A stretch of 12,739 bases of DNA from NCBI GenBank assembly GCA_944377765.1, contig CALWFX010000092.1, forward strand, positions 1 through 12,739, read 5' to 3'. Position numbers and translations under genes: made by a program. Positions within the stretch are counted from its first letter, which is position 1; every line of letters begins with the position of its first letter. Shown here piece by piece: positions 1 to 7,025 of this stretch. A model generated the notes under the pieces. That model ran no database searches, had not been told where the DNA came from, and saw only the letters and a list, made by a program, of their open reading frames with translations. This stretch comes from an uncultured Clostridia bacterium (GTDB taxonomy: Bacteria > Bacillota > Clostridia > Christensenellales > UBA1242).

Positions 1-383
1 CCCATACGCATATCAAGTTTACCATTATGTAAAAAACTAAAACCCCTTTCTCCTTCATCAATTTGATGAGAACTTACTCCAAGGTCAATTAACACTCCAT
101 CAATTTTACTTATCCCATTTTCCTTTAAAAACTGCGGAGCGTCTTTATAATTTAGCTTTGTTAAAACCACCTTGTCTTTAAATTTTTCCAATTTTTTAGT
201 GCTTTCTTTTATGGCATCTTCATCTCTATCAAAGCAATATAACTTGCCACCTTTAAGCCTTTTGGCAATTTCAAAAGAATGTCCAGCACCACCAACTGTG
301 CAATCAACATACACGCCATTTTCTTTGATATCAAGCCCAGAAATCACTTCACTCAGCATAACTGGAATATGTTTAAAATTCAT
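1..383 (-). CDS. rsmH: 16S rRNA m4C1402 methyltransferase RsmH (MraW), 5' part only
   Basis: Only the first 127 residues are in the window; the gene runs off the left edge, and the family is about 310 residues long. The N-terminus is typical of RsmH: HIPVML at residues 5-10, the SAM-binding glycine loop VDCTVGGAGHS at 26-36, FDRD at 51-54, LIDLGVSSHQID at 98-109 and RGFSF with LDMRM at 113-127. RsmH uses S-adenosylmethionine to N4-methylate C1402 of 16S rRNA in the ribosomal P site. The ATG lies 2 nt after the stop of the CvpA-like gene, and its GGAGA ribosome site lies inside the last codons of that gene, so the two are probably co-transcribed and translationally coupled. In many Firmicutes rsmH opens the division/cell-wall cluster after mraZ; no mraZ is seen here. 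Identification is firm. Confidence 0.95.
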   Translation of the reverse strand, partial: MNFKHIPVMLSEVISGLDIKENGVYVDCTVGGAGHSFEIAKRLKGGKLYCFDRDEDAIKESTKKLEKFKDKVVLTKLNYKDAPQFLKENGISKIDGVLIDLGVSSHQIDEGERGFSFLHNGKLDMRM

Positions 384-385
384 AT

Positions 386-3244
386 TTATTCTCCAAGACC
401 AAGTAAGGTTTTTAAAGGTGCCACAAATTCACCATATTCTTCTTGGAACAAAGTTTCAATTGCAATAGAGATTTCTGTGCCATAACTTTCAATTTGTTCA
501 CTTGTTAAAATATCTTTAACAATCTTGTTTGCGTTATTAATCACTTTAACACCTTTCTCATGGTCGTTGCTATAAAGAGTGTCAATTGTAGAATGAATTG
601 CGTTGACGAAATCTGGAATATCTTCTGTAGAACTCAAGTTAATATTTTCAATGCTAGCATTTAATTTGTCTGCAAATTCCAAAACATCTGCAATTTCTTC
701 CAGTATACTTGCAAATGAAATTTCATAATAACCTGTTGTTTTGTCAACAACACCTATGTAAGTCTTTATATCTTCAGCATTTTCGCAAGGAGTTTCATCA
801 AGATAAATTGAATTATCATCAATAACATCTCCTGTCAAATACCAAATTAAATTTATAAAGACATCTTTGAAAACATTTTTATCTGCAGATACTTTTAATA
901 TATCCAAAATTTCTCCAATTACCACAAGTTTATCTTGCATATTTTCAGAATCTAACACATCAGAGTTTAAAGTATTTAAAAGTTCTGTTATTGTGCTTAT
1001 ATAAAGTGCTTTTTCGTCTGCCAAATTCTCATATTTTGTTGTTGGAATAACGCCTGTTATATCTCCCACTTGATTATCAAGTTCAGTGAAAATATCAGTG
1101 TAAATAGGACTATACATTATGTTGCCAAAAACAATATTAAGTAAATCTGTTATAGCACCATCGGTGTTCATTTGAGAGATAAGAGTGAACTGATCTGCGT
1201 TTTCGCTTAACATATATTTAAGATAAGTTTGACCTTCAATATCTCCACTGTTAAGCACATCTAAAAGTTCTCCAATGGAAGAAAGTTTTGCATACCAGTT
1301 TTCATAACTATCTTCGCCATCAGAAAGAGCAACAAAACCTTCAAGATTTGTTTCCAAGTTTGAAATAACTGTATCAAACACCATTGCCTTCAAGGTTTGA
1401 CCACTGATACTTGCCTTATCAAGGTCATAGAATGGCATAAGCAGTTTTGCCAAAAATTCATTGTCAGTTGCAATTTCTTCGGTTAAAATATCAAGTATTG
1501 CATCGAAATCAGCACTAGAATTTAATACATCTTTAAGCCCACTATCCACAATCTTTGTAATAGGAGTTTTTATATAATTAAAGAATTCTGTGTATGTTTC
1601 AAGATTATCCATACCATTTTCAACATGAACATCTTCGCCTAGAACATCAATTCCCATAATTTTAACAAAGTTTTCAAATGCATGAACGCTAACTAAGTCT
1701 TCGTTAATTTCGGTTTCATAGTTAAATATCTTAAGAGAATTTGCTTCATCAAGCACACTGCCTAAACTGTCAAGCACTCCGCCAATATCTTTTAAATTCA
1801 TTATTGTATCCATCATATCTTCTGACTCTAAAATGTCAAAAATATTTTCTTCGTCATTTAAAGTTTTAATTTCATTGACGATATTCATGATTGAATCAAT
1901 CATGTCTGTAAGTTCAGTTTTTGTCACATTAACATTAAGCCCAACAACCAAACCTTCTTCGTTTTGATACATATTTTCAAGTTGTTCTGATGCCATTGTT
2001 AAAACAGTTGGAAGTGCATCTGACACAAGATTAAGACCAACAACACTTTTTAAAGCACTTGATACTGTGTTTTCTTTCATTGTAACAAAATTTAATATAC
2101 TTTCAAGATTTTGAGTGTCAAGTTCCATAATTTCTTTAAAAGTTCCATCATTGACAACAACTTCCATTGTTTCCAAAATTGAATTTAAATCATTTGTGAT
2201 ATATGTGTAAGCATCAAAATCTTCAGTGCTAAATTTTGCTTGTATATCTCTTATAATATCTTCAACATAAGAAGGAATTTCTGTTTGAAGACTATCTTTA
2301 ATTTCATCAAAATTTACTACCAAATCTTTTATTGTGCCAACAAGAACAGCTTTATAAAGTCCATTTTTCATGAAAGTTTGCAAGTTTTCTTTAACAGAAG
2401 TGAAGTTGAGATTTTCATAATCTCCAGCACTGACTTTGTTATAAAAACTTGCCACACTATTGTATGAATCTGCAATAGATCTCAATTCGCTTCTAAATGT
2501 GATTTTTTCTCCATCTACAGAAAAAGAAGAAAGACCATCAAACATTGCATCATCAAAACCAAGAAAAGAACATACTTTTCCAAGGGCACCAGCATTATAT
2601 GCAACAATAATTTCATTGACTTCTGCAGGAATATTTTCACTCACTAAGTCGTTGATTGTTGGCATACTATTTTCATTAACTTCAGTTGACTGTGAAGAAC
2701 TTGAAAGCACAATCTCTTCATATGTGTTTGTTAAAGATGTGATTGGTGCGAAAAGAACTAAAATAAATATGAAAGATTCAATAAGCCCAATTACTGAGCC
2801 TGACAATCTATGTGGCTTATGAGAAGAAAAATCGTTGCGTTTTGAACCAAAACTAACTCTTGCAACAACAAGATAAATGATATCTAAAAGCAAATAAACA
2901 AGAAGAAAAACAATCATAAAAATTATTGGATTTGCAATCGCCATAGGCAAATTTTGAATAAAGGCAGAAGCGGAATCAAAATTGCTTAAATCAATAATAT
3001 TTTCTGACACCATTTTTATTATATAATCAGAAATTGATATTAATGACCCATCCACATTAATATTAACTGCCATGATGGCGCTTGTGATAGGTTTAGTGAT
3101 AAAGAAAGCAATAATAATGCTTGCAACAGCAAAAAGTATATGCGTTGAAGCACGCTTTATTCCTCTGCCTAAACCAATTAAAAAACCAATTAAAAGTGCA
3201 ATAACGAAAAATGCAATGGTTCCCCAAAAGATATAAGTACTCAT
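386..3244 (-). CDS. Giant CvpA-like membrane protein with a long extracytoplasmic helical region
   Basis: 952 residues. The first 175 or so look like the CvpA (colicin V production) family: four hydrophobic segments near residues 6-26, 36-57, 104-128 and 149-171, a GLGRGIKRA motif at 24-32 and HRLSGSVIGLIES at 145-157. Basic residues cluster at 27-31 and 135-146, so by the positive-inside rule the remaining 780 residues should lie outside the membrane. That tail is acidic, predicted all-helical, and rich in Leu, Ile, Asp, Glu, Asn and Ser. The motif IGxxLDxL recurs at 487, 657 and 776, suggesting degenerate repeats. Ordinary CvpA proteins have only about 160-200 residues, so the tail is the unusual part. 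CvpA-family members are linked to envelope processes, but the biochemical role is unknown and I do not assign one here. The start ATG follows AAGGAG at 6 nt spacing. The gene is in an operon with rsmH. Confidence 0.8.
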   Translation of the reverse strand: MSTYIFWGTIAFFVIALLIGFLIGLGRGIKRASTHILFAVASIIIAFFITKPITSAIMAVNINVDGSLISISDYIIKMVSENIIDLSNFDSASAFIQNLPMAIANPIIFMIVFLLVYLLLDIIYLVVARVSFGSKRNDFSSHKPHRLSGSVIGLIESFIFILVLFAPITSLTNTYEEIVLSSSSQSTEVNENSMPTINDLVSENIPAEVNEIIVAYNAGALGKVCSFLGFDDAMFDGLSSFSVDGEKITFRSELRSIADSYNSVASFYNKVSAGDYENLNFTSVKENLQTFMKNGLYKAVLVGTIKDLVVNFDEIKDSLQTEIPSYVEDIIRDIQAKFSTEDFDAYTYITNDLNSILETMEVVVNDGTFKEIMELDTQNLESILNFVTMKENTVSSALKSVVGLNLVSDALPTVLTMASEQLENMYQNEEGLVVGLNVNVTKTELTDMIDSIMNIVNEIKTLNDEENIFDILESEDMMDTIMNLKDIGGVLDSLGSVLDEANSLKIFNYETEINEDLVSVHAFENFVKIMGIDVLGEDVHVENGMDNLETYTEFFNYIKTPITKIVDSGLKDVLNSSADFDAILDILTEEIATDNEFLAKLLMPFYDLDKASISGQTLKAMVFDTVISNLETNLEGFVALSDGEDSYENWYAKLSSIGELLDVLNSGDIEGQTYLKYMLSENADQFTLISQMNTDGAITDLLNIVFGNIMYSPIYTDIFTELDNQVGDITGVIPTTKYENLADEKALYISTITELLNTLNSDVLDSENMQDKLVVIGEILDILKVSADKNVFKDVFINLIWYLTGDVIDDNSIYLDETPCENAEDIKTYIGVVDKTTGYYEISFASILEEIADVLEFADKLNASIENINLSSTEDIPDFVNAIHSTIDTLYSNDHEKGVKVINNANKIVKDILTSEQIESYGTEISIAIETLFQEEYGEFVAPLKTLLGLGE

Positions 3245-3325
3245 GTTTTTCTCCTTAAAAATTTTTATGTATGCACCAAAAAACTTGCTAACTTTATTTA
3301 AACTACAAGATTTCCAGTTATTTAT

Positions 3326-3353
3326 ATTATAACATACATAAAGATTTTTACAA
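3326..3353 (-). promoter_or_regulatory. Sigma-A promoter for the CvpA-like gene and rsmH, extended -10
   Basis: On the minus strand TTGTAA (3348-3353) and TATAAT (3326-3331) are separated by 16 nt. TGT directly precedes the -10, giving the extended TGnTATAAT form. The predicted start near 3319 leaves a leader of about 75 nt with AAGGAG just before the ATG. Confidence 0.75.
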
Positions 3354-3529
3354 ATAATTTTTCTCTAATTGCTTAAATTTAAAATGAGAAAATTAGAATA
3401 AAAAATAAAATGAAAATTTTTATTGTCGAAAATCCTCAAAAATTAATATTAAATTATAAAAAATATTGTTTTTTAAAATAATTCTTTTTAAAACAGAATA
3501 ATATTATTTAATAACTAAAAAATTAATTT

Positions 3530-3576
3530 TAAACAATAAAAAAATGCCAAAAAATTAAATTTTTTAACATTTTTTT
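3530..3576 (-). terminator. AT-rich hairpin, likely recF terminator
   Basis: Outer arms of 9 bp (3538-3546 with 3568-3576) and inner arms of at least 6 bp (3549-3554 with 3560-3565) form one long stem. The two intervening positions are CC opposite AA on the plus strand, which cannot pair. On the minus strand they are U opposite G, which can. The stem is followed by a run of T in the minus direction. Both points favour a role for the recF transcript, whose stop lies about 40 nt upstream. Stem composition is almost entirely A/U, so strength is uncertain. Confidence 0.5.
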
Positions 3577-3614
3577 GTATTTTTTAATGATTTTTGTTAG
3601 ATTTTTAATAATTT

Positions 3615-4706
3615 TTAATTTTTTATAGTTTTTATTTTACCTTTTTCAATTTCAAATATTTTTCCTGTGATTTTCTTTTCGTCTGTGCAAGTTATAAAAG
3701 TTTGAGTTCGGTCAGCAAATTTTAAAAGCCTTGCCTGCCTTTCACTGTCAAGTTCACTGAACACATCATCTAGCATCAAAATTGGATATTCTCCAGTTCG
3801 AAGATACATACTTTCAAGTTCAGCAAGTTTAAGCGATAATGCAACAGTGCGCTGTTGACCTTGCGAGCCGAAACTTTTAACTTCCACGCCATTTAAGAAA
3901 ATATCTATATCATCTCTATGTACACCTATTGTTGTGTAACCAAGTTTAAAATCTTTTTCTAAATTCTTCTTTAAAAGTTTATCCATATTCTCTTCAAATT
4001 TTTCATCCAACTTAACATTGCATCCACAAACATAATTTAACTTAATTTCTTCCTTTCCACCACTTAAATATGATTGTGCTTTTTCAGTGTAAGGCATTAT
4101 TTCGTCAATAAACTTTTTCCTTTCAAATGCAATTTTCTTTGCAGTTTGGACAATTGCTCTGTCCCAAATATCTATTGTTTCCTTAACAAAATCAATATTT
4201 TCACTGTTTTTTAACAATTTATTGCGATTTGATAAAATTTTTTCATATCTTGAAAGTAAATAAAAATATCTTTTGTTTGTTTGGGAAATATCTATATCCA
4301 TAAATTTCCTTCTCTCTTCGGGGCTTTCTCTAACAAGTTTAAGTTCGCTTGGAGAAAAGAAAACAACATTAATTTCTCCAATAAGTTCGCCTATCTTTTT
4401 TATAGGCAAAGCATTTATTAAAATATTTTTTTTATGCAATTTTGATAACTTCACTTCAATTTTAAGTTCTCTATATTTTCTTTCTGCTAAAAGTCCAATG
4501 TATCCTTCATTTTCATCAAAGTTAATAATATCTTTATCTTTAATAGATTTAAAACTTTTACCAATACAACAATAAAATATACTTTCAAGCAAATTAGTTT
4601 TTCCTTGAGCATTTTTACCAATAAAAACATTAATTTTATCACTAAAATCCACTTTAAGTGATTTATAATTTCTGAAATTTGTTAAAACAAGCGATTTTAT
4701 CTTCAT
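3615..4706 (-). CDS. recF: DNA replication/repair protein RecF
   Basis: 363 residues, the usual RecF length. RecF is an SMC/ABC-type ATPase that acts with RecO and RecR to load RecA at single-strand gaps. Landmarks: the N-terminal LTNFRNY motif at 8-14, Walker A GKNAQGKT at 30-37, the ABC signature SFGSQGQQR at 278-286, Walker B ILMLDD at 309-314, and the following VFSELD D-loop to 320. The ATG is chosen because MKIKSLVLTNFRNY aligns with the conserved beginning of the family. No Shine-Dalgarno precedes it; instead a TATAAT lies exactly 7 nt upstream, so the mRNA should be leaderless. The gene is divergent from the peptidase and dnaA genes, whereas in most Firmicutes recF follows dnaN on the same strand. 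Identification is firm. Confidence 0.97.
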   Translation of the reverse strand: MKIKSLVLTNFRNYKSLKVDFSDKINVFIGKNAQGKTNLLESIFYCCIGKSFKSIKDKDIINFDENEGYIGLLAERKYRELKIEVKLSKLHKKNILINALPIKKIGELIGEINVVFFSPSELKLVRESPEERRKFMDIDISQTNKRYFYLLSRYEKILSNRNKLLKNSENIDFVKETIDIWDRAIVQTAKKIAFERKKFIDEIMPYTEKAQSYLSGGKEEIKLNYVCGCNVKLDEKFEENMDKLLKKNLEKDFKLGYTTIGVHRDDIDIFLNGVEVKSFGSQGQQRTVALSLKLAELESMYLRTGEYPILMLDDVFSELDSERQARLLKFADRTQTFITCTDEKKITGKIFEIEKGKIKTIKN

Positions 4707-4712
4707 GTTTTT

Positions 4713-4721
4713 ATTATAACA
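4713..4721 (-). promoter_or_regulatory. Extended -10 promoter giving a leaderless recF transcript
   Basis: On the minus strand TATAAT occupies 4713-4718, preceded by TGT (4719-4721), the extended -10 form. With the hexamer at -12 to -7, +1 falls on 4706, the A of the recF ATG. No good -35 hexamer is visible at the normal spacing; the position is occupied by a tandem 9-bp repeat (4734-4751). Confidence 0.6.
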
Positions 4722-4733
4722 TAAAACAAGATT

Positions 4734-4751
4734 ATCTTTTACATCTTTTAC
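4734..4751. repeat. Tandem 9-bp direct repeat upstream of recF
   Basis: ATCTTTTAC is present twice head to tail (4734-4742 and 4743-4751). It reads GTAAAAGAT on the recF coding strand and lies about 28-45 bp before the predicted recF start, covering the -35 zone. It could be an activator site or chance in AT-rich DNA. Confidence 0.5.
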
Positions 4752-4769
4752 AAAAAATTTAAAATTTTC

Positions 4770-4862
4770 TTTATTATTATAATATATATATAATATATAA
4801 ATATATCTTATTATAATAAAATTTTTTTTAATAACTTCTTAAATTTTTTTATTAAATATAAT
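4770..4862. repeat. Extreme AT tract with an 11-bp direct repeat between recF and the peptidase gene
   Basis: About 90 bp containing almost no G or C. The sequence TTATTATAATA occurs at 4774-4784 and again at 4808-4818, 34 bp apart; each copy contains TATAAT and is nearly self-complementary. The tract lies between two diverging transcription units. It contains no recognisable DnaA box, so I do not call it part of the origin, though it would melt easily. Confidence 0.45.
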
Positions 4863-4889
4863 TTGCAAACCTAACAGTTTAGTGATAAT
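4863..4889 (+). promoter_or_regulatory. Possible promoter for the C39-like peptidase gene
   Basis: TTGCAA (4863-4868) and GATAAT (4884-4889) are 15 nt apart, a little short; an overlapping ATAATA or TAATAT reading gives 16-17 nt. The start would fall near 4896, only a few bases before the GAGG ribosome site, leaving a leader of about 14 nt, much like that of dnaA. Confidence 0.4.
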
Positions 4890-4909
4890 ATAGATATAGA
4901 GGTTAATAA

Positions 4910-5551
4910 ATAAAAAATAAATATTATAACACATATAATTTTTATGACATAGAAAAAGAAAAGAACTTTGATAAAACAAATTTAACAATAATTTCTCACT
5001 TTAAAACATTACAGCAAAAAGGTGATGCGAATTGCGGACCATGTTGCGCGGTTATGCTTTTAAATTTCTATGGCGATTTCCGCTTTAAAGAAAAAGATAT
5101 AGCTCGACTTATGAAAACAAAAAAGTATCCAAAAGGAACAAATTTTAATAATTTTTATAAATTTTTTAAAAAATTATCAAAAAAAGAAGGTAATTTTAAA
5201 GTTTTTTCAAATTTTGAATATAGAAAACTTCATAAAGGTAAACTTATTTTTCCAACATTCAAAAAATTTAAAAATTTTATATTGGACAAACTTAAAAGAA
5301 ATATTCCTGTCATTGTTGAAAATGTTGATTATGGTGGACATTATAAAATTATAATAGGCTATGATGAACAATCTAAAAATTGTGATGAAGATGATATGCT
5401 TATCTTTTGTGATCCGCAAGATATCACAGATGAAAAATGCGATGGATATAACTATTTTCCAGCAGACAGATTCTTCTATATGTGGTTTGACAATCATTGC
5501 TTTTCAAAAAAATATAGAAAACAACCATTTTTATATTTAGAACACAAATAA
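4910..5551 (+). CDS. C39-like papain-fold cysteine peptidase with apparent ATA start
   Basis: 213 residues if started at the ATA at 4910, the first codon after an in-frame TAA and 6 nt past GAGGT (4899-4903). The first in-frame ATG is at 5054, but starting there would remove the active-site motif. Upstream of it the frame encodes QQKGDANCGPCC, a classic C39-type active site with Gln36 (oxyanion hole) and Cys42. The partners are visible downstream: His144 in GGHYKIIIGYD and Asp168 in FCDPQD, giving a Cys-His-Asp triad. No ATG, GTG or TTG lies in frame between 4910 and 5054. There is no signal peptide or membrane segment, so the enzyme is probably cytoplasmic. The middle is very Lys- and Phe-rich. 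It could be a peptidase, transglutaminase-like or acyltransferase enzyme; the substrate is unknown. It sits alone between recF and dnaA and ends in its own terminator. ATA may be a true rare start or a start-loss mutation. Confidence 0.75.
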   Translation: MKNKYYNTYNFYDIEKEKNFDKTNLTIISHFKTLQQKGDANCGPCCAVMLLNFYGDFRFKEKDIARLMKTKKYPKGTNFNNFYKFFKKLSKKEGNFKVFSNFEYRKLHKGKLIFPTFKKFKNFILDKLKRNIPVIVENVDYGGHYKIIIGYDEQSKNCDEDDMLIFCDPQDITDEKCDGYNYFPADRFFYMWFDNHCFSKKYRKQPFLYLEHK

Positions 5552-5564
5552 AAATTTTATTTAC

Positions 5565-5608
5565 AAACATGGTTTTTATTAAAAAATCATGTTTTTTATC
5601 TTTTTTTG
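5565..5608 (+). terminator. Intrinsic terminator after the peptidase gene
   Basis: A 13-bp stem (5565-5577 with 5582-5594, one G-U pair) with a 4-nt loop is followed by a T-rich run to about 5607. It begins 13 nt after the peptidase stop and insulates dnaA from that gene. Confidence 0.8.
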
Positions 5609-5628
5609 AAAAAAATGAAAACAAAAAG

Positions 5629-5657
5629 TTGAAATTTTAAATTTTATCTTGTATAAT
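5629..5657 (+). promoter_or_regulatory. dnaA promoter
   Basis: TTGAAA (5629-5634), a 17-nt spacer and a perfect TATAAT (5652-5657). The predicted start near 5664 is inside or just before the AAAGGGG ribosome site, giving a leader of only about 12 nt. No DnaA box overlaps the promoter, so no direct autoregulation is visible here. Confidence 0.85.
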
Positions 5658-5675
5658 AATCTAAAGGGGTGCTGT

Positions 5676-7025
5676 ATGCAAGATATTGAAACAATCTGGA
5701 AACAAGTGTTAGAAAAACTGGAGCTTAGAACTTCTTCTGTTTCCTTTATGCTTTGGATTAAAACAATTAAACCTCTTGAAATTGATGATAAAGATAATTT
5801 TATTTTGGTAGCCCAATCAGTTACCGCAAAAAATCAAATTTTAAGAAACTTTATTGATAAAATCAATGATTGTGTCTATGAAATTACTGGAAAAAACTTA
5901 AAAATTTCTGTTTTAGACCAAAATGAAGAGATTGAATATTTAAAAAATAACAAAGTTGATGAGAAAAATTCTTCAAAACATGAAGAAAAATCACCTTTTA
6001 TGGAAAAATATACCTTTGATAACTTTGTTGTTGGCAAAAGTAATCAATTTGTTTATGCAGCAGCAAGAACAGTTGCAGAGCATCCAGGTAAACGCTATAA
6101 CCCACTTTTCATCTATGGTGGTGTTGGTCTTGGAAAAACTCACCTTCTTCATGCAATTGGAAACTATATTTACGAATTTTCTCCAGAACTTAAAATTTTA
6201 TATGTGACCTGTGAACAATTCACAAATGACTATATTGCATCCTTATATTCTCCAACAAAAAACAAATCTATTATGGAATTTAGAGGAAAATATAGAAATT
6301 TGGATGTTTTAATGGTGGATGATATTCAATTTTTATCACGCGGAAAGGAAACTCAAGAAGAATTTTTCCACACTTTCAACGAACTTATCATGAACAACAA
6401 GCAAATTATTATTTGTTCCGATAGGCCACCTAAAGAAATTGAAATGCTTGAAGACAGACTTCGTTCTCGTTTTTCAAGTGGACTTATTCATGATATTCAA
6501 TCTCCTGACATTGAAACAAGAATTGCTATTCTCCATAAAAAGAGTCAACTAGAAAAATATTATGCCGAAGATGATGTTATCAACTATATTGCTGAAAAAA
6601 TTGACTCTAATATTCGTGACCTTGAAGGAAAACTTAGTGAAGTATACTTTCTTGCAACTTTAAATGGTAAAAAAGTGGCAACAATGGCAGAAGCCAAGGA
6701 AATTTTCACTAAAGAACCAGTGGAAGAAATTAAAAATGACTTAACCCCTGATAAAATCATAAATGTTGTCTGTGATTATTTCAATATCTCTTATCAAGAT
6801 ATTATTGGAAAAAAGAAAAATAAGGAAATTGTTGAACCTAGAATGTTAGCCATATATTTAATAAGCGAACTTTTAAACTTGCCACTTGTCAATATTGGAA
6901 AAATTTTTGGTGGAAGAGACCACACAACCATTATGCACTCAAGGGATAAAATAACTGAAGAACTTAAAGTTAATAAGAAAGTTCAAAATAACATTAAAGA
7001 TATTAAAGATTTATTAACAAGATAA
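5676..7025 (+). CDS. dnaA: Chromosomal replication initiator DnaA
   Basis: 449 residues, full length. DnaA binds oriC boxes, oligomerises with ATP and opens the origin. Domain I is at about 1-80 (IWKQVLEKLE, FMLWIKTIKPLEI); a short, charged linker follows to about 105. The AAA+ core has Walker A GGVGLGKT at 148-155, Walker B VLMVDD at 211-216, a sensor 1 strand IIICSDR at 244-250, the arginine-rich box RLRSRFSSG at 261-269 and sensor 2 Arg314 in NIRDLEGKL. The domain IV helix-turn-helix carries the signature GGRDHTTIMHS at 412-422. The frame is open upstream to a TTG at 5649, but that codon precedes the -10 box; the ATG at 5676 follows AAAGGGG at proper spacing and gives the family N-terminus. 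It is read towards oriC. Identification is firm. Confidence 0.98.
   Translation: MQDIETIWKQVLEKLELRTSSVSFMLWIKTIKPLEIDDKDNFILVAQSVTAKNQILRNFIDKINDCVYEITGKNLKISVLDQNEEIEYLKNNKVDEKNSSKHEEKSPFMEKYTFDNFVVGKSNQFVYAAARTVAEHPGKRYNPLFIYGGVGLGKTHLLHAIGNYIYEFSPELKILYVTCEQFTNDYIASLYSPTKNKSIMEFRGKYRNLDVLMVDDIQFLSRGKETQEEFFHTFNELIMNNKQIIICSDRPPKEIEMLEDRLRSRFSSGLIHDIQSPDIETRIAILHKKSQLEKYYAEDDVINYIAEKIDSNIRDLEGKLSEVYFLATLNGKKVATMAEAKEIFTKEPVEEIKNDLTPDKIINVVCDYFNISYQDIIGKKKNKEIVEPRMLAIYLISELLNLPLVNIGKIFGGRDHTTIMHSRDKITEELKVNKKVQNNIKDIKDLLTR

Larger units (their letters stand above)
3245..3614. other. 370-bp AT-rich gap between the CvpA-like gene and recF
   Basis: This gap holds the promoter of the CvpA-like gene at its left side and the long AT hairpin proposed as the recF terminator (3538-3576). 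The remainder is almost pure A/T. Reading all frames I find only very short openings, such as a 23-codon one, with no ribosome site and no recognisable protein. No DnaA box or RNA gene was seen. Confidence 0.6.

Noticed and set aside
172..485. Plus-strand open frames at 172-468 and 279-485
   Set aside because: They lie antisense to the rsmH start and the end of the CvpA-like gene, have no ribosome sites and show no protein-like features.
1542..1550. CTATCCACA, an 8/9 DnaA-box match
   Set aside because: It is a single site inside the coding region of the CvpA-like gene, far from the cluster; expected by chance.
2240..2822. Plus-strand open frames within the CvpA-like gene
   Set aside because: They are antisense shadows of a continuous 952-codon frame, with no start signals.
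4273..4575. Plus-strand 100-codon frame antisense to recF
   Set aside because: It is a shadow of the strongly conserved recF frame.
5054..5551. Starting the peptidase gene at the ATG at 5054
   Set aside because: It would delete Gln36 and Cys42, the active-site motif encoded just upstream in the same open frame.
5207..5624. Minus-strand frames opposite the peptidase gene and its terminator
   Set aside because: They are low-complexity shadows; one runs through the terminator hairpin and the dnaA promoter -35 region.
5649..5675. TTG at 5649 as dnaA start
   Set aside because: It overlaps the -10 hexamer and precedes the expected transcript start; the ATG at 5676 has a proper AAAGGGG site and matches the DnaA N-terminus.
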